This document shows, in pieces, positions 1 to 7,240 of a stretch of DNA of 45,771 nucleotides. Within the stretch, counting starts at the first letter, position 1; each line of letters opens with the position of its first letter. The position numbers were made by a program, and so were the translations under genes. Source of the stretch: Candidatus Polarisedimenticolia bacterium. Lineage in GTDB: Bacteria > Acidobacteriota > Polarisedimenticolia > Gp22-AA2 > AA152. The notes below the pieces were generated by a model, which worked only from the letters and a program-made list of their open reading frames with translations, did not search any database and was not told where the DNA came from. The DNA lies in assembly GCA_036004685.1 (NCBI GenBank), contig DASYRE010000026.1:1-45771 (forward strand). The letters run 5' to 3'.

Positions 1-2
1 CA

Positions 3-332
3 GACCGCGGGGTGAAGCTGCGCGACAGTCTTGCCTTCCTGGAGAAGGCGGTGGAGCTGGAGCCGGACAATTTCGCCTACCTCGACAGCCTGGGATGGGC
101 TCATTTCCGTTTGGGCCGGCTCGAGTCGGCGGAGACCCTCCTGGGAAAGGCCGCCGGGTCTTCCCGAAATGACGCGACCGTCCTGGATCACCTCGGAGAC
201 GTGCTCGCGGCGCGCGGGAAGTCGGCTGAAGCGGTCTCGGCCTATCGGACCGCGCTGCAGCACGGCCCTGAAAAGCCGGAAGAGATTCGTAAGAAGATCC
301 GCAAGCTCGGAAGCAACCCGGACGAGCCGTGA
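3..332 (+). CDS. TPR-repeat protein, C-terminal fragment
   Basis: This frame is open from the window edge, so the gene starts outside and only the last 109 codons are visible. The residues form tetratricopeptide repeats: a helix pair around ALELEP-like sequence (VELEPDN), then YLDSLGWAHFRLGRL, then LDHLGDVLAARGKSAEAV. The LDSLGWAHFRLG and LDHLGD signatures are typical of the last repeats of long bacterial TPR proteins that act as protein-binding scaffolds, often in the periplasm. The tail is basic and short (IRKKIRKLG). Its stop overlaps the GTG start of the next lipoprotein gene (GTGA), so the two are probably translated together. The specific partner or function cannot be read from this fragment. 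Confidence 0.85.
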   Translation, partial: DRGVKLRDSLAFLEKAVELEPDNFAYLDSLGWAHFRLGRLESAETLLGKAAGSSRNDATVLDHLGDVLAARGKSAEAVSAYRTALQHGPEKPEEIRKKIRKLGSNPDEP

Positions 333-1078
333 CCGGGGCGAGTCGAGCCCTCCTGATCCTGATTCCGACCCTCTTGGCCGTTCTTTCCCCGGGCTGCGCC
401 GGAAGAATCCGCCCTTCCGCGCTTCCCCCCGCAGGGGGCAGAACCGAGGGGTTCCGGGCCCAATACCGCCTGCAAGCCTCGGGGGAAAGCCGCGTCCGAA
501 GGGCCCGTCTGATCGTCGCCTATCTTCCTTCGCGGCGGCTGCGGCTGGAGATCCTGGATCCCCTGGGAGGGAGCCGGTCGGTGCTCGTCTCGACCGACCA
601 AGGGGCGCTCCTGATGGATCCCGTGGCGCGCGAGTACCGCCTCTTCTCGGGCGGCGAGGAGGCCTTCGCCGCGCTGGCGGGCGCTTCGCTCGACCCCGAT
701 CTCCTCCCGGCGCTTCTTCTCGCCGACCCCTCGCTGGCGCCCGGCCTCCGGTGCCAGCCGCCGCGCCTTCCCCGGGAGCCGCTCACCTGCGGGGACGGCG
801 AGGGGAGCGCCGTCCTCCACGTCCGCAAAGGGGGAGAAGAGTGGGAGATTCTCGTGCCGCCGGGGGCCGCGCTCCATGCCCGCCTGAGATGGGAGCCGGG
901 AAACCGGACCGGGCCGCCCCGGGAGATTCGCCTGCGCGGAGACCGGCCGAAATTCCGGGCCGATCTCGTCCTGCTCGACATGCTGCCCGGGGCCCCTCCC
1001 GAGGATCTCTTCCCGCTCCGGCCGCCCGAGTCGTTCCGCTTGGCGACCGAATCATCCCTTGCGAGACCGCGCCGATGA
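329..1078 (+). CDS. LolB/DUF4292-like outer-membrane lipoprotein
   Basis: A 249-residue protein starting at GTG inside the previous stop. It begins with a hydrophobic leader (ALLILIPTLLAVL) ending in SPGC, a plausible lipobox with Cys23 as the lipidated residue. The following part (YRLQASGESRVRRARLIVAYLPS, then LRLEILDPLG and a GALLMDPVAREYRLF stretch) has the alternating-strand pattern of the LolA/LolB half-barrel, as in LolB and DUF4292 proteins, which accept or bind lipoproteins at the outer membrane. Position supports this: lolB-ispE-prs is the order known in gammaproteobacteria. Overlap with ispE is ATGA. Family assignment rests on fold-like pattern and synteny, not on a strong motif, so the exact role is uncertain. 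Confidence 0.6.
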   Translation: MTGASRALLILIPTLLAVLSPGCAGRIRPSALPPAGGRTEGFRAQYRLQASGESRVRRARLIVAYLPSRRLRLEILDPLGGSRSVLVSTDQGALLMDPVAREYRLFSGGEEAFAALAGASLDPDLLPALLLADPSLAPGLRCQPPRLPREPLTCGDGEGSAVLHVRKGGEEWEILVPPGAALHARLRWEPGNRTGPPREIRLRGDRPKFRADLVLLDMLPGAPPEDLFPLRPPESFRLATESSLARPRR

Positions 1079-1980
1079 GACCTCCCGGGCGTCTCACCCT
1101 GCGGCCGCACGCCAAGATCAACCTTGGTCTTCGAGTCCTGGGGACCCGGAGCGACGGCTACCATGAGATTCGCACGCGGTTCCAGACGATCGATCTGGCC
1201 GACGAGCTGGAGATCGAAGCGTCGTCGAACGACGTCGAGCTGGCGGTGGAAGGCGAGGCGCTCGCGGCCGATCGGACGAATCTCGTCTGGCGCGCCGCGG
1301 AGCTGATCCGGTCCAGGAGATCCGGGCTTCCCGGGGCGCGCCTCCGGCTGAAGAAGTCGATCCCCATCGCCGCCGGACTGGGGGGAGGAAGCAGCGACGC
1401 CGCCGCCACGCTGCTCGCCCTGAACCGCCTCTGGGGATTCCCCCTGGAGCGCCATGAGCTCGTCGAGCTGGCGATCCGCCTGGGTGCCGACGTACCCTTC
1501 TTCCTGCACGGCGGACTCGCCCTCGGCACGGGGAAAGGAGATGATTTGGAGCCCCTGCCTGATCGGGATCCTTTCCCGGTCTGCCTGATTCTCCCCCCTT
1601 ACGGATCCCCCACCGAGGAAGTCTACCGTCTGTGGGATCGGCGCCGGCCCGCTGCGATCGAGACAGTCGGGGCCGAAGCCGCTGTCGTGAGCGAAGACAC
1701 CCGCAGCGTCCACAACGATCTGCAGGAAACCGTCTTCTCGCTTCATCCGGAGCTTGGCGCGATTCACGAGCTGCTGTACCGCGCGGGGGCTTTCGCCGCC
1801 TCCCTTTCGGGAAGCGGCTCGTCGCTCTACGGGCTTTTCCGGTCGCCCGAGGAGATCCGCGCTTTGCGAGAGTCGCGCGATTGGGGCGCCTTCAAGGTCT
1901 TGACGTGCCGGACCGTCTCCCGCCCGGAATACTGCCGCGCTCTCGGAGCCCAAGATCCCTTCGAGCCAGGGAGTTCTTGA
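1075..1980 (+). CDS. ispE: 4-diphosphocytidyl-2-C-methyl-D-erythritol kinase
   Basis: IspE phosphorylates the 2-hydroxyl of CDP-methylerythritol with ATP in the MEP pathway of isoprenoid precursor synthesis in the cytoplasm. The 301-residue product has the GHMP-kinase layout: N-terminal AKINLGLRVLG with the substrate-binding Lys and Asn, DGYHEIRT, the ATP-binding glycine-rich loop GLGGGSSDAA near residue 100, LGADVPFF, and the C-terminal SLSGSGSSLYGLF. Length fits the family (about 280-310). The ATG overlaps the stop of the LolB-like gene by 4 nt. A predicted promoter overlaps its stop codon. Confidence 0.96.
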   Translation: MRPPGRLTLRPHAKINLGLRVLGTRSDGYHEIRTRFQTIDLADELEIEASSNDVELAVEGEALAADRTNLVWRAAELIRSRRSGLPGARLRLKKSIPIAAGLGGGSSDAAATLLALNRLWGFPLERHELVELAIRLGADVPFFLHGGLALGTGKGDDLEPLPDRDPFPVCLILPPYGSPTEEVYRLWDRRRPAAIETVGAEAAVVSEDTRSVHNDLQETVFSLHPELGAIHELLYRAGAFAASLSGSGSSLYGLFRSPEEIRALRESRDWGAFKVLTCRTVSRPEYCRALGAQDPFEPGSS

Positions 1981-2006
1981 CAGAAAACTTCCGAAGATGC
2001 TACGGT
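1977..2006 (+). promoter_or_regulatory. Predicted sigma-70 promoter before the tRNA-Gln/prs leader
   Basis: A perfect -35 hexamer TTGACA (1977-1982) lies over the ispE stop codon. With an 18-nt spacer, TACGGT (2001-2006) is a partial -10 match. It would start a transcript near 2013, about 200 nt upstream of the tRNA. The -10 is weak, so this is moderate evidence. Confidence 0.5.
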
Positions 2007-2212
2007 ATACGGCCGCTTCGACAGGGTCAGTGCGCGCGATGATCCCGTCCCGGCGCAGGGACATTCCGACCGGGCAGGGTCCGACCTCGGCCCGGCGTGC
2101 CCCCTGAGAAGTAATCCATCCTCCTGATTCCGACCGGACGGCAGGCCCGCAGGGCGGGCCGGCGGGAAATGTCCCGCGCCGCCGGCGCCGGTTAAGGAGG
2201 CCATCGGGCTAC
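2007..2212 (+). other. Non-coding leader with several GC hairpins
   Basis: About 200 nt with no supported gene between ispE and tRNA-Gln. It contains inverted repeats: GTCCC 2047-2051 with GGGAC 2058-2062; GGCCCGC 2144-2150 with GCGGGCC 2154-2160 (7 bp, loop 3); and GCGGGA 2162-2167 with TCCCGC 2172-2177 (loop 4). No T-run follows, so they are not obvious intrinsic terminators. They may be processing or attenuation structures in a leader, but no known riboswitch class was recognised. Confidence 0.4.
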
Positions 2213-2287
2213 TGGGGCGTCGTCAAGCGGTAAGACACTGGACTTTGGATCCAGCATTCGGAGGTTCGAATCCTCCCGCCCCAGCCA
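2213..2287 (+). tRNA. tRNA-Gln (anticodon TTG)
   Basis: A full cloverleaf can be drawn. The acceptor stem pairs TGGGGCG (2213-2219) with CGCCCCA (2277-2283), followed by discriminator G2284 and an encoded CCA (2285-2287). The anticodon stem CTGGA/TCCAG encloses loop CTTTGGA with anticodon TTG at 2245-2247, reading CAA/CAG. The T arm is GGAGG-TTCGAAT-CCTCC. The gene sits 63 nt upstream of prs on the same strand and may share its transcript. Confidence 0.97.
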
Positions 2288-2350
2288 TCCGCCGGGCCGC
2301 CGTCAGGCCGGCGATTTCGCCGCCGCTCAGGACGCGACTCAGGACATGAG

Positions 2351-3313
2351 ATGAAGAACCGAGACATGTCGATCGAAGGGGCCATCAAGATTTTCTCCGG
2401 CAGCGCCCATCCCGAGCTGGCGCAGGAAATCTCTGAGTATCTCAAGATCCCCCTGGGATCGATCAACTTGACCCGGTTCAGCGACGGCGAGTCCTACTGC
2501 CAGGTCCTCGAGAACGTGCGGGGCGCGGACGTCTTCGTGATCCAGCCGGCGTCCCCTCCGGTGAACGAGAACCTCATGGAGCTGCTGATCATCATGGACG
2601 CGCTGAAACGCTCGTCGGCCCAGCGGATCACGGCCGTCCTTCCGTACTACGGCTATGCCCGGCAGGATCGCAAGGACAAGCCGCGCGTGCCGATCTCCGC
2701 GAAGCTCGTGGCCGATCTCATCAGCGCCGCCGGAGCCGATCGGGTGCTGGCCATCGACCTGCACGCCCCGGCGATCCAGGGCTTCTTCAACATTCCGGTC
2801 GATCATCTGTTCGCCGCGCCGGTCCTGATCGAGAACGTCGCGCGCCTGAAGATCCCGAACCTCGTGATCGTGTCGCCCGACGCGGGCGGCGTCGAGCGGG
2901 CCCGGGCCTACGCGAAGCGGCTGCAGGCCTCCCTGGCGATCATCGACAAGCGGCGCACCGAGAAGAACGTCGCGGAGATCCTCCACGTCATCGGCGAGGT
3001 GCGGGGGATGAACGCGTTGATCGTGGACGACATCGTGGACACGGCGGGAACCCTGACCGGGACCGTCAAGGCACTGAAGCAGGAGGGTGTCGACAAGATC
3101 TACGGCTGCTTCACCCACGCCGTCCTGTCGGGCCCCGCCATCGAGCGGCTCCGCGCCTCGGAGCTCGAGCAGGTTTTCGTCACCAACACGATTCTCGTCG
3201 ATCCGCGGAAGCAGACCGAAGGGCGCTTGAAAGTCCTGTCCATCGCCAGCCTGCTCGGGGAAGCGATCCAGCGGATCCACACCAATTCGTCCGTCTCCTC
3301 CCTTTTCGTCTAG
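2351..3313 (+). CDS. prs: Ribose-phosphate pyrophosphokinase (PRPP synthetase)
   Basis: Prs transfers pyrophosphate from ATP to ribose 5-phosphate to give PRPP, the precursor of nucleotides, histidine, tryptophan and NAD. The 320-residue product matches class I enzymes in length and motifs: FSDGE with the ATP loop, YYGYARQDRKD, the metal-site DLHAPAIQGFF, the flexible catalytic KRRTEKN loop, and the PRPP-binding DDIVDTAGT. ATG 2351 was chosen; an in-frame ATG at 2366 is an alternative, and neither has a strong Shine-Dalgarno. Gene order ispE-tRNA-prs-rplY-pth resembles the conserved ispE-prs-pth arrangement of many bacteria. Confidence 0.97.
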   Translation: MKNRDMSIEGAIKIFSGSAHPELAQEISEYLKIPLGSINLTRFSDGESYCQVLENVRGADVFVIQPASPPVNENLMELLIIMDALKRSSAQRITAVLPYYGYARQDRKDKPRVPISAKLVADLISAAGADRVLAIDLHAPAIQGFFNIPVDHLFAAPVLIENVARLKIPNLVIVSPDAGGVERARAYAKRLQASLAIIDKRRTEKNVAEILHVIGEVRGMNALIVDDIVDTAGTLTGTVKALKQEGVDKIYGCFTHAVLSGPAIERLRASELEQVFVTNTILVDPRKQTEGRLKVLSIASLLGEAIQRIHTNSSVSSLFV

Positions 3314-3365
3314 GGGAGCCGGGCGGCGGGCGCGGCAGCGTCCCGGGCTGAAAGGAGGAAGTCGC

Positions 3366-4079
3366 ATGGCCGAAGTGATGATCGACGTCTCGCCCCGTAC
3401 GGAGTTCGGGAAGAACCCCTCCCGCCGGCTGCGGCGCGCCGGCATGATTCCCGGAATCGTCTACGGCTCGAACAAGCCGCCGGTCCCGATCTCCGTGGAT
3501 CCGAAGCAAGTCGAGAAGATCCTCCGCTCCGAGAGCGGCGCGAACAGCATCTTCATGCTGAACCTGGTGGGCAAGGATCAGCGCCGCTACGCGATGATCA
3601 AGGCTTTCCAGACCGATCCGGTGTCGAACCGCCTCCAGCACACCGATTTCATCCGCATCCAGATGGACGAGGTCGTCCAGGTGAACGTTCCCATCCAGAC
3701 CGTGGGAGAAGCCCCGGGCGTCAAGCTCGACCTGGGGATCCTGGACATCCCGCTCAGGGAGATACGCATCGAGTCCCTCCCCGCGGACATCCCCGACGCC
3801 TTCAAGGTGGACATCTCGTCCCTGAAAATCGGCGATACGATCCGCGTCGCCGATCTGAATATCCCTCCCAAAGTGAAGATCCTGACCGATCCGAACCAGA
3901 CGGTGGCGGTCGTGGCGCCTCCCGCCAAGGAAGAAGAGGTGGGCGCGCCGGTGGTGGCCGAAGTGACGGAGCCGGAAGTCATCAAGAAAGGGAAGGCCGC
4001 GTCCGAGGAGGGCGGGGAAGCCGAAGAAGCCTCCAAGGAAACGAAGCCGGAGAAGAGGGACTCCAAGAAGGAGGGTTGA
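3366..4079 (+). CDS. rplY: 50S ribosomal protein L25, CTC/TL5 type
   Basis: L25 binds 5S rRNA in the central protuberance of the large subunit. This is the long two-domain form (237 residues): an N-terminal L25 beta-barrel (EFGKNPSRRLRRAGMIPGIVYG is the signature region, shown here in part) and a C-terminal TL5-like domain (DIPLREIRIESLP, ADIPDAFKVDIS), then an acidic and Lys-rich tail. AAAGGAGG lies just upstream of the ATG. It is directly followed by pth, the usual neighbour of rplY/ctc. Confidence 0.95.
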   Translation: MAEVMIDVSPRTEFGKNPSRRLRRAGMIPGIVYGSNKPPVPISVDPKQVEKILRSESGANSIFMLNLVGKDQRRYAMIKAFQTDPVSNRLQHTDFIRIQMDEVVQVNVPIQTVGEAPGVKLDLGILDIPLREIRIESLPADIPDAFKVDISSLKIGDTIRVADLNIPPKVKILTDPNQTVAVVAPPAKEEEVGAPVVAEVTEPEVIKKGKAASEEGGEAEEASKETKPEKRDSKKEG

Positions 4080-4099
4080 GGCCGCGGAGCTGCTTCCTC

Positions 4100-4687
4100 T
4101 TGAAAGTAGTGGTCGGACTGGGGAATCCGGGGCGGCGTTACGCGGAGACGCGGCACAACCTCGGATTCAAGGCGGTGGAAGAGTTCTGCCGCCGAGAGCG
4201 TCTCGTCTGGGACGGGGAAGAGTGCCGTTCGCGGATCGCCCGCGGCGCCATGGCCGGCGAGGACGTCGTGGTGGCCGAGCCGCAGACCTATATGAACCGG
4301 AGCGGCGAAGCGGTGGAATGCCTCCTCCGGGCCAGCGGCGGTGGGCCTTCCGACCTGCTGGTGGTCTGCGACGATGCGGCGATCGATCTCGGCGCCGTGC
4401 GCGTGCGCCGGTCGGGGAGCGCCGGCGGACACCGGGGGCTCGAGTCGATCATCGCCGCGCTGGGCACCGAGGATTTTCCGCGCCTCCGGATCGGCATCCG
4501 GACCGCTCCGGTCCTGAGCGGCGATCTCGCCGAGCGCGTCCTGGCTCCCTTCTCCCGGGAGGAGAGCGAGGAAGCGGGGCGGCAGGCCGCCCGGGCGGCC
4601 GAGTGTATCCGGACCGTGCTGGAGCAGGGCGTCGCCGCGGCCATGAACCGTTTCAATCGCAGGCAGCCGAATGAACCGTCGGCTTGA
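4100..4687 (+). CDS. pth: Peptidyl-tRNA hydrolase
   Basis: Pth cleaves the ester bond of peptidyl-tRNAs released from stalled ribosomes and recycles tRNA. With TTG 4100 as start the product is 195 residues, the usual length, and begins directly with KVVVGLGNPG like its relatives. Catalytic His19 lies in TRHNLGF, Asn9 in GLGNPG, and the conserved Asp in CDDAAID. YMNRSG and SAGGHRGLESI, RIGI are the other family motifs. A longer frame starts at TTG 4076 inside the rplY stop (TTGA), which would add eight residues; GGAG at 4086-4089 favours the inner start. The upstream gene overlap suggests coupling to rplY either way. Confidence 0.93.
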   Translation: MKVVVGLGNPGRRYAETRHNLGFKAVEEFCRRERLVWDGEECRSRIARGAMAGEDVVVAEPQTYMNRSGEAVECLLRASGGGPSDLLVVCDDAAIDLGAVRVRRSGSAGGHRGLESIIAALGTEDFPRLRIGIRTAPVLSGDLAERVLAPFSREESEEAGRQAARAAECIRTVLEQGVAAAMNRFNRRQPNEPSA

Positions 4688-4747
4688 GTCGTCGATCCGA
4701 TTCTCGAAATGGCCCGGGCTCCGGCCCGAAGGCCGGAGGAAAACTCG

Positions 4748-5110
4748 ATGGTAAAATACGAATCCATTTTCATCACGGAGCCGGGCGCGACCGACGACGA
4801 GGTGGCGGCGCTCATCAAGGGATTCGAGGACACCGTCACCACCGGAAGCGGGAAGGTCCTCAAGGTGGAGCGCTGGGGAAAGCGAAGGCTGGCCTACCGG
4901 GTGGGGCGGCACGAGGACGGCAACTACACCCTCTTCTACCTGGAATGCCCGCCGGCGGCGGCCCGCGAGCTGGAGAGGCGCTACCGCATGAACGATCGCA
5001 TCATCAAATACCTCACGGTCCGGATGGATCGCAGCATTCCGGAAGATCAGCCCGCGCGCGCGGGCGACTCCCCCGAGGTTCGGGGACCGGAGCCCGTGGA
5101 AGCGGAATGA
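4748..5110 (+). CDS. rpsF: 30S ribosomal protein S6
   Basis: S6 binds 16S rRNA with S18 on the small-subunit platform. The 120-residue product has the S6 signatures YESIFIT, KVERWGKRRLAYRV and NYTLFYLEC, and the ferredoxin-like fold length. ATG 4748 follows GGAGGA with seven-nucleotide spacing. The C-terminal tail is acidic (GPEPVEAE), the kind of tail that RimK extends with glutamates in E. coli; a rimK gene lies about 17 kb downstream. It heads rpsF-rpsR-rplI; no ssb or priB gene is inserted. Confidence 0.96.
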   Translation: MVKYESIFITEPGATDDEVAALIKGFEDTVTTGSGKVLKVERWGKRRLAYRVGRHEDGNYTLFYLECPPAAARELERRYRMNDRIIKYLTVRMDRSIPEDQPARAGDSPEVRGPEPVEAE

Positions 5111-5149
5111 GGCCCGCCCGCCGGGGCCGCGCGGAGGACGATCACGATC

Positions 5150-5416
<267 letters not shown>

Positions 5417-5429
5417 GGAGGAGGGAACG

Positions 5430-5873
5430 ATGAGGATCGTGCTCCGGACCGACGTGGAGAACGTGGGCCGGCGAGGCGAGGTCATCAAGGTCGCCGACGG
5501 CTTCGCCCGCAACTTTCTGCTTCCCAAGAAGCTCGCCCTCGAGGCGACGCCGGGAAACATGAAGCGGATCGACCAGGAGCGCAAGGTCCAGGAGGTCCAC
5601 GAGGCGAAGGAGAAGCAGGAAGCCGAGGTCCTGGCGGGCAGGATCGCGCAGCTTTCGTGCACGGCCGTCCGCAAGGTGGGGGAGAACGAAGTCCTCTACG
5701 GCTCCGTGACGACCGCCGACATCGCCGAGCTCCTGGAGAAGGAAGGGTACTCGCTGGACAAGAGGAAGATTCTCCTCGACGAGCCGATCAAGGCGCTGGG
5801 AATCTACGAGGTCCCCGTCAAGATCCACCCGCAGGTCACCGCCAGCCTCAAGGTGTGGGTGGTGAAGGAGTAG
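5430..5873 (+). CDS. rplI: 50S ribosomal protein L9
   Basis: L9 is the elongated protein at the L1 stalk base that helps reading-frame maintenance. The 147-residue product shows the N-terminal signature (GRRGEVIKVADGFARNFLLP), a long charged connecting helix (EVHEAKEKQEAEVLAGRI), and the C-terminal domain with GSVTTADIAELL and HPQVTASLKV. GAGGAGG stands seven nucleotides before the ATG. It ends the rpsF-rpsR-rplI block; the next gene starts 7 nt on. Confidence 0.97.
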   Translation: MRIVLRTDVENVGRRGEVIKVADGFARNFLLPKKLALEATPGNMKRIDQERKVQEVHEAKEKQEAEVLAGRIAQLSCTAVRKVGENEVLYGSVTTADIAELLEKEGYSLDKRKILLDEPIKALGIYEVPVKIHPQVTASLKVWVVKE

Positions 5874-5880
5874 CTCTCGA

Positions 5881-6324
5881 ATGCCGTCGAAGGGAGTCTC
5901 CACCACCGTCGCCTGCCTGGCGGCCTGGATCGTGCCCGGCGGCGGGCATTATTACCTCGGAAAGCGCAAGCGGGGCCTGCTGTTCTTCGGCGTGGTCCTG
6001 GCCACATTCTTTCTGGGCCTCCTGAACGAAGGCCGCTCCTACCTCGTGGACCGGGAGCAGCCCCTTTCCTATCTCGGGACGTTCGCCAACGTCGCCCTCG
6101 GCCCCCTGGAGCTCCTCAGCCGGCAGTTCACCTTCGGACAGATCGCCTACGCGCTTCCCGCCGATCCGAACGACGCGCAAGGGATCCGGCTCCTCGCCGC
6201 CATGCGGCGCAAAGTGATGAGCGTCACCGACGAGTACGGCACCACCTACATCCTCGCGGCCGGGTTGATGAACATCCTTCTCGTCCTCGACGCCTTCGAC
6301 ATCTCCATCGGAAGAAAGGCCTGA
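5881..6324 (+). CDS. DUF6677-like small membrane protein
   Basis: A 147-residue membrane protein. The first helix pair holds PGGGHYYLGKRKRGL, a motif shared by TM2/DUF6677-type small membrane proteins (proline-glycine turn, aromatic-Leu-Gly, basic cluster). A second hydrophobic stretch (LLFFGVVLATFFLGLL) follows directly, and a third segment (YILAAGLMNILLVLDAFD) closes the protein. The middle part is likely exposed (SRQFTFGQIAY, then AAMRRKVMSVTDEYGTTY). It starts 7 nt after rplI and is followed after 1 nt by another membrane gene, so it belongs to the same transcript. Function is unknown. Confidence 0.7.
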   Translation: MPSKGVSTTVACLAAWIVPGGGHYYLGKRKRGLLFFGVVLATFFLGLLNEGRSYLVDREQPLSYLGTFANVALGPLELLSRQFTFGQIAYALPADPNDAQGIRLLAAMRRKVMSVTDEYGTTYILAAGLMNILLVLDAFDISIGRKA

Positions 6325-6325
6325 G

Positions 6326-6508
6326 ATGATCCGGTCCCACTTCCTGAACATGGTGATCTTCTCCGCCTTGGTCTCGGTGTTCTTCGCCTTCCTGACCCAG
6401 AGCGATCGCCGGGAACGGCTCAAGGTGATAGCGATTCTCTGCCTCTCGATGATCGTCCTCTCCTTGATCGTGGCCTACGCCATGTACTTCTTTCCCAGCT
6501 CTCGGTGA
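6326..6508 (+). CDS. Small two-helix membrane protein, unknown
   Basis: A 60-residue product with two hydrophobic helices: HFLNMVIFSALVSVFFAFL and, after a charged turn (QSDRRERLK), VIAILCLSMIVLSLIVAYAMYFF. The ATG is one nucleotide after the DUF6677 stop (TGAGATG), and its stop overlaps the GTG of the VanZ-glutaredoxin gene (GTGA). This packing between two membrane-protein genes is the main reason to accept it as real. I do not recognise the family. Confidence 0.7.
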   Translation: MIRSHFLNMVIFSALVSVFFAFLTQSDRRERLKVIAILCLSMIVLSLIVAYAMYFFPSSR

Positions 6509-7143
6509 AGCGGACCCTTCATCTCGGCGCGCTCTGGCTTCCCGTCATCCTCTACGGAGGCCTGGTCTACTACTTCTCCTCCCTGCCGCAGGCGGCGGTC
6601 GCGGGGAGGTTCCCCGACTATTTGCTCCATCCGATCGAATACGCGGGCTTCACGCTCCTGATCCTCCGCGCCTTGAACGGAGGCCTCCGCGCGCCTTTCC
6701 CTGGACGGGCGCAGCTGGTCGCCCTCGTCCTGGCGTCGCTGTACGCGATCTCGGACGAGTTTCACCAGCTCCACGTCCCGAATCGGAACGCCAGCCTCAA
6801 GGACGTTCTGAGCGACACGCTGGGAGCGCTTTTCGCCGTCGGCGCGGCGGAGATCCTCCAGCGCGGGCTCTCCCGCCGGCGGTCGCGCCCGCTTCCCGTC
6901 AAGCTCTACGTGCGGTCCGGCTGCCATCTCTGCCACGAAGCCCGGGACGTCCTGCAGCGCGTCGGCGCGGCGATTCCGCTGTCGATCGCCGAGGTGGACG
7001 TGGACTCCGATCCCGATCTCGCCCGGCGGTTCGGCCCGGAGGTCCCGGTCATCACTGTCGGGGCCGACAAGATCTCCAAGCTCCGTCCCCGCGAAGCGGC
7101 GATCCGGCGGCGGCTCGAGCGGATCGCCGCGCGCGCCTCCTGA
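6505..7143 (+). CDS. VanZ-like domain fused to glutaredoxin-like domain
   Basis: A 212-residue fusion. Residues 1-120 are a VanZ-like membrane domain: helices at 7-24, 47-57, 71-82 and 103-118, with SDEFHQLHVPNRNASLKDVLSD (Asp84-Glu85-His87-Gln88) carrying the polar VanZ signature. Residues about 130-212 are a glutaredoxin/thioredoxin-fold domain (DUF836 type): KLYVRSGCHLC with Cys140-x2-Cys143, then VDVDSDPDLARRFG and the cis-Pro loop VPVITV. VanZ domains are linked to antibiotic resistance and envelope enzymes; the Grx part suggests thiol chemistry on the cytoplasmic face. GTG start inside the previous stop. No role can be assigned with confidence. Confidence 0.85.
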   Translation: MKRTLHLGALWLPVILYGGLVYYFSSLPQAAVAGRFPDYLLHPIEYAGFTLLILRALNGGLRAPFPGRAQLVALVLASLYAISDEFHQLHVPNRNASLKDVLSDTLGALFAVGAAEILQRGLSRRRSRPLPVKLYVRSGCHLCHEARDVLQRVGAAIPLSIAEVDVDSDPDLARRFGPEVPVITVGADKISKLRPREAAIRRRLERIAARAS

Positions 7144-7159
7144 CGGCGATCGCGCCGCG

Positions 7160-7189
7160 TTGCGGGGTCTGCGCTCCTTGGGCTAGACT
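7160..7189 (+). promoter_or_regulatory. Predicted promoter of the dehydrogenase gene
   Basis: TTGCGG (7160-7165), an 18-nt spacer and TAGACT (7184-7189) lie in the short gap before the dehydrogenase; a start near 7196 leaves a 45-nt leader before ATG 7241 but would exclude the longer frame from ATG 7199. Confidence 0.45.
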
Positions 7190-7240
7190 CGGCCCCCCAT
7201 GCCGCCCGCGAGGGCGGCCGCAGAGTCGGGAGAGCGCTCC

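Noticed and set aside
31-1074. Open frame upstream of ispE running over the TPR and LolB-like genes
   Set aside because: It is an in-frame extension of ispE with Arg/Pro/Ser-rich low-complexity sequence; ispE starts at 1075 with family-typical residues.
2306-2340. GGCG-ATTT-CGCC hairpin between tRNA-Gln and prs as a terminator
   Set aside because: No T-run follows, and tRNA and prs may be co-transcribed.
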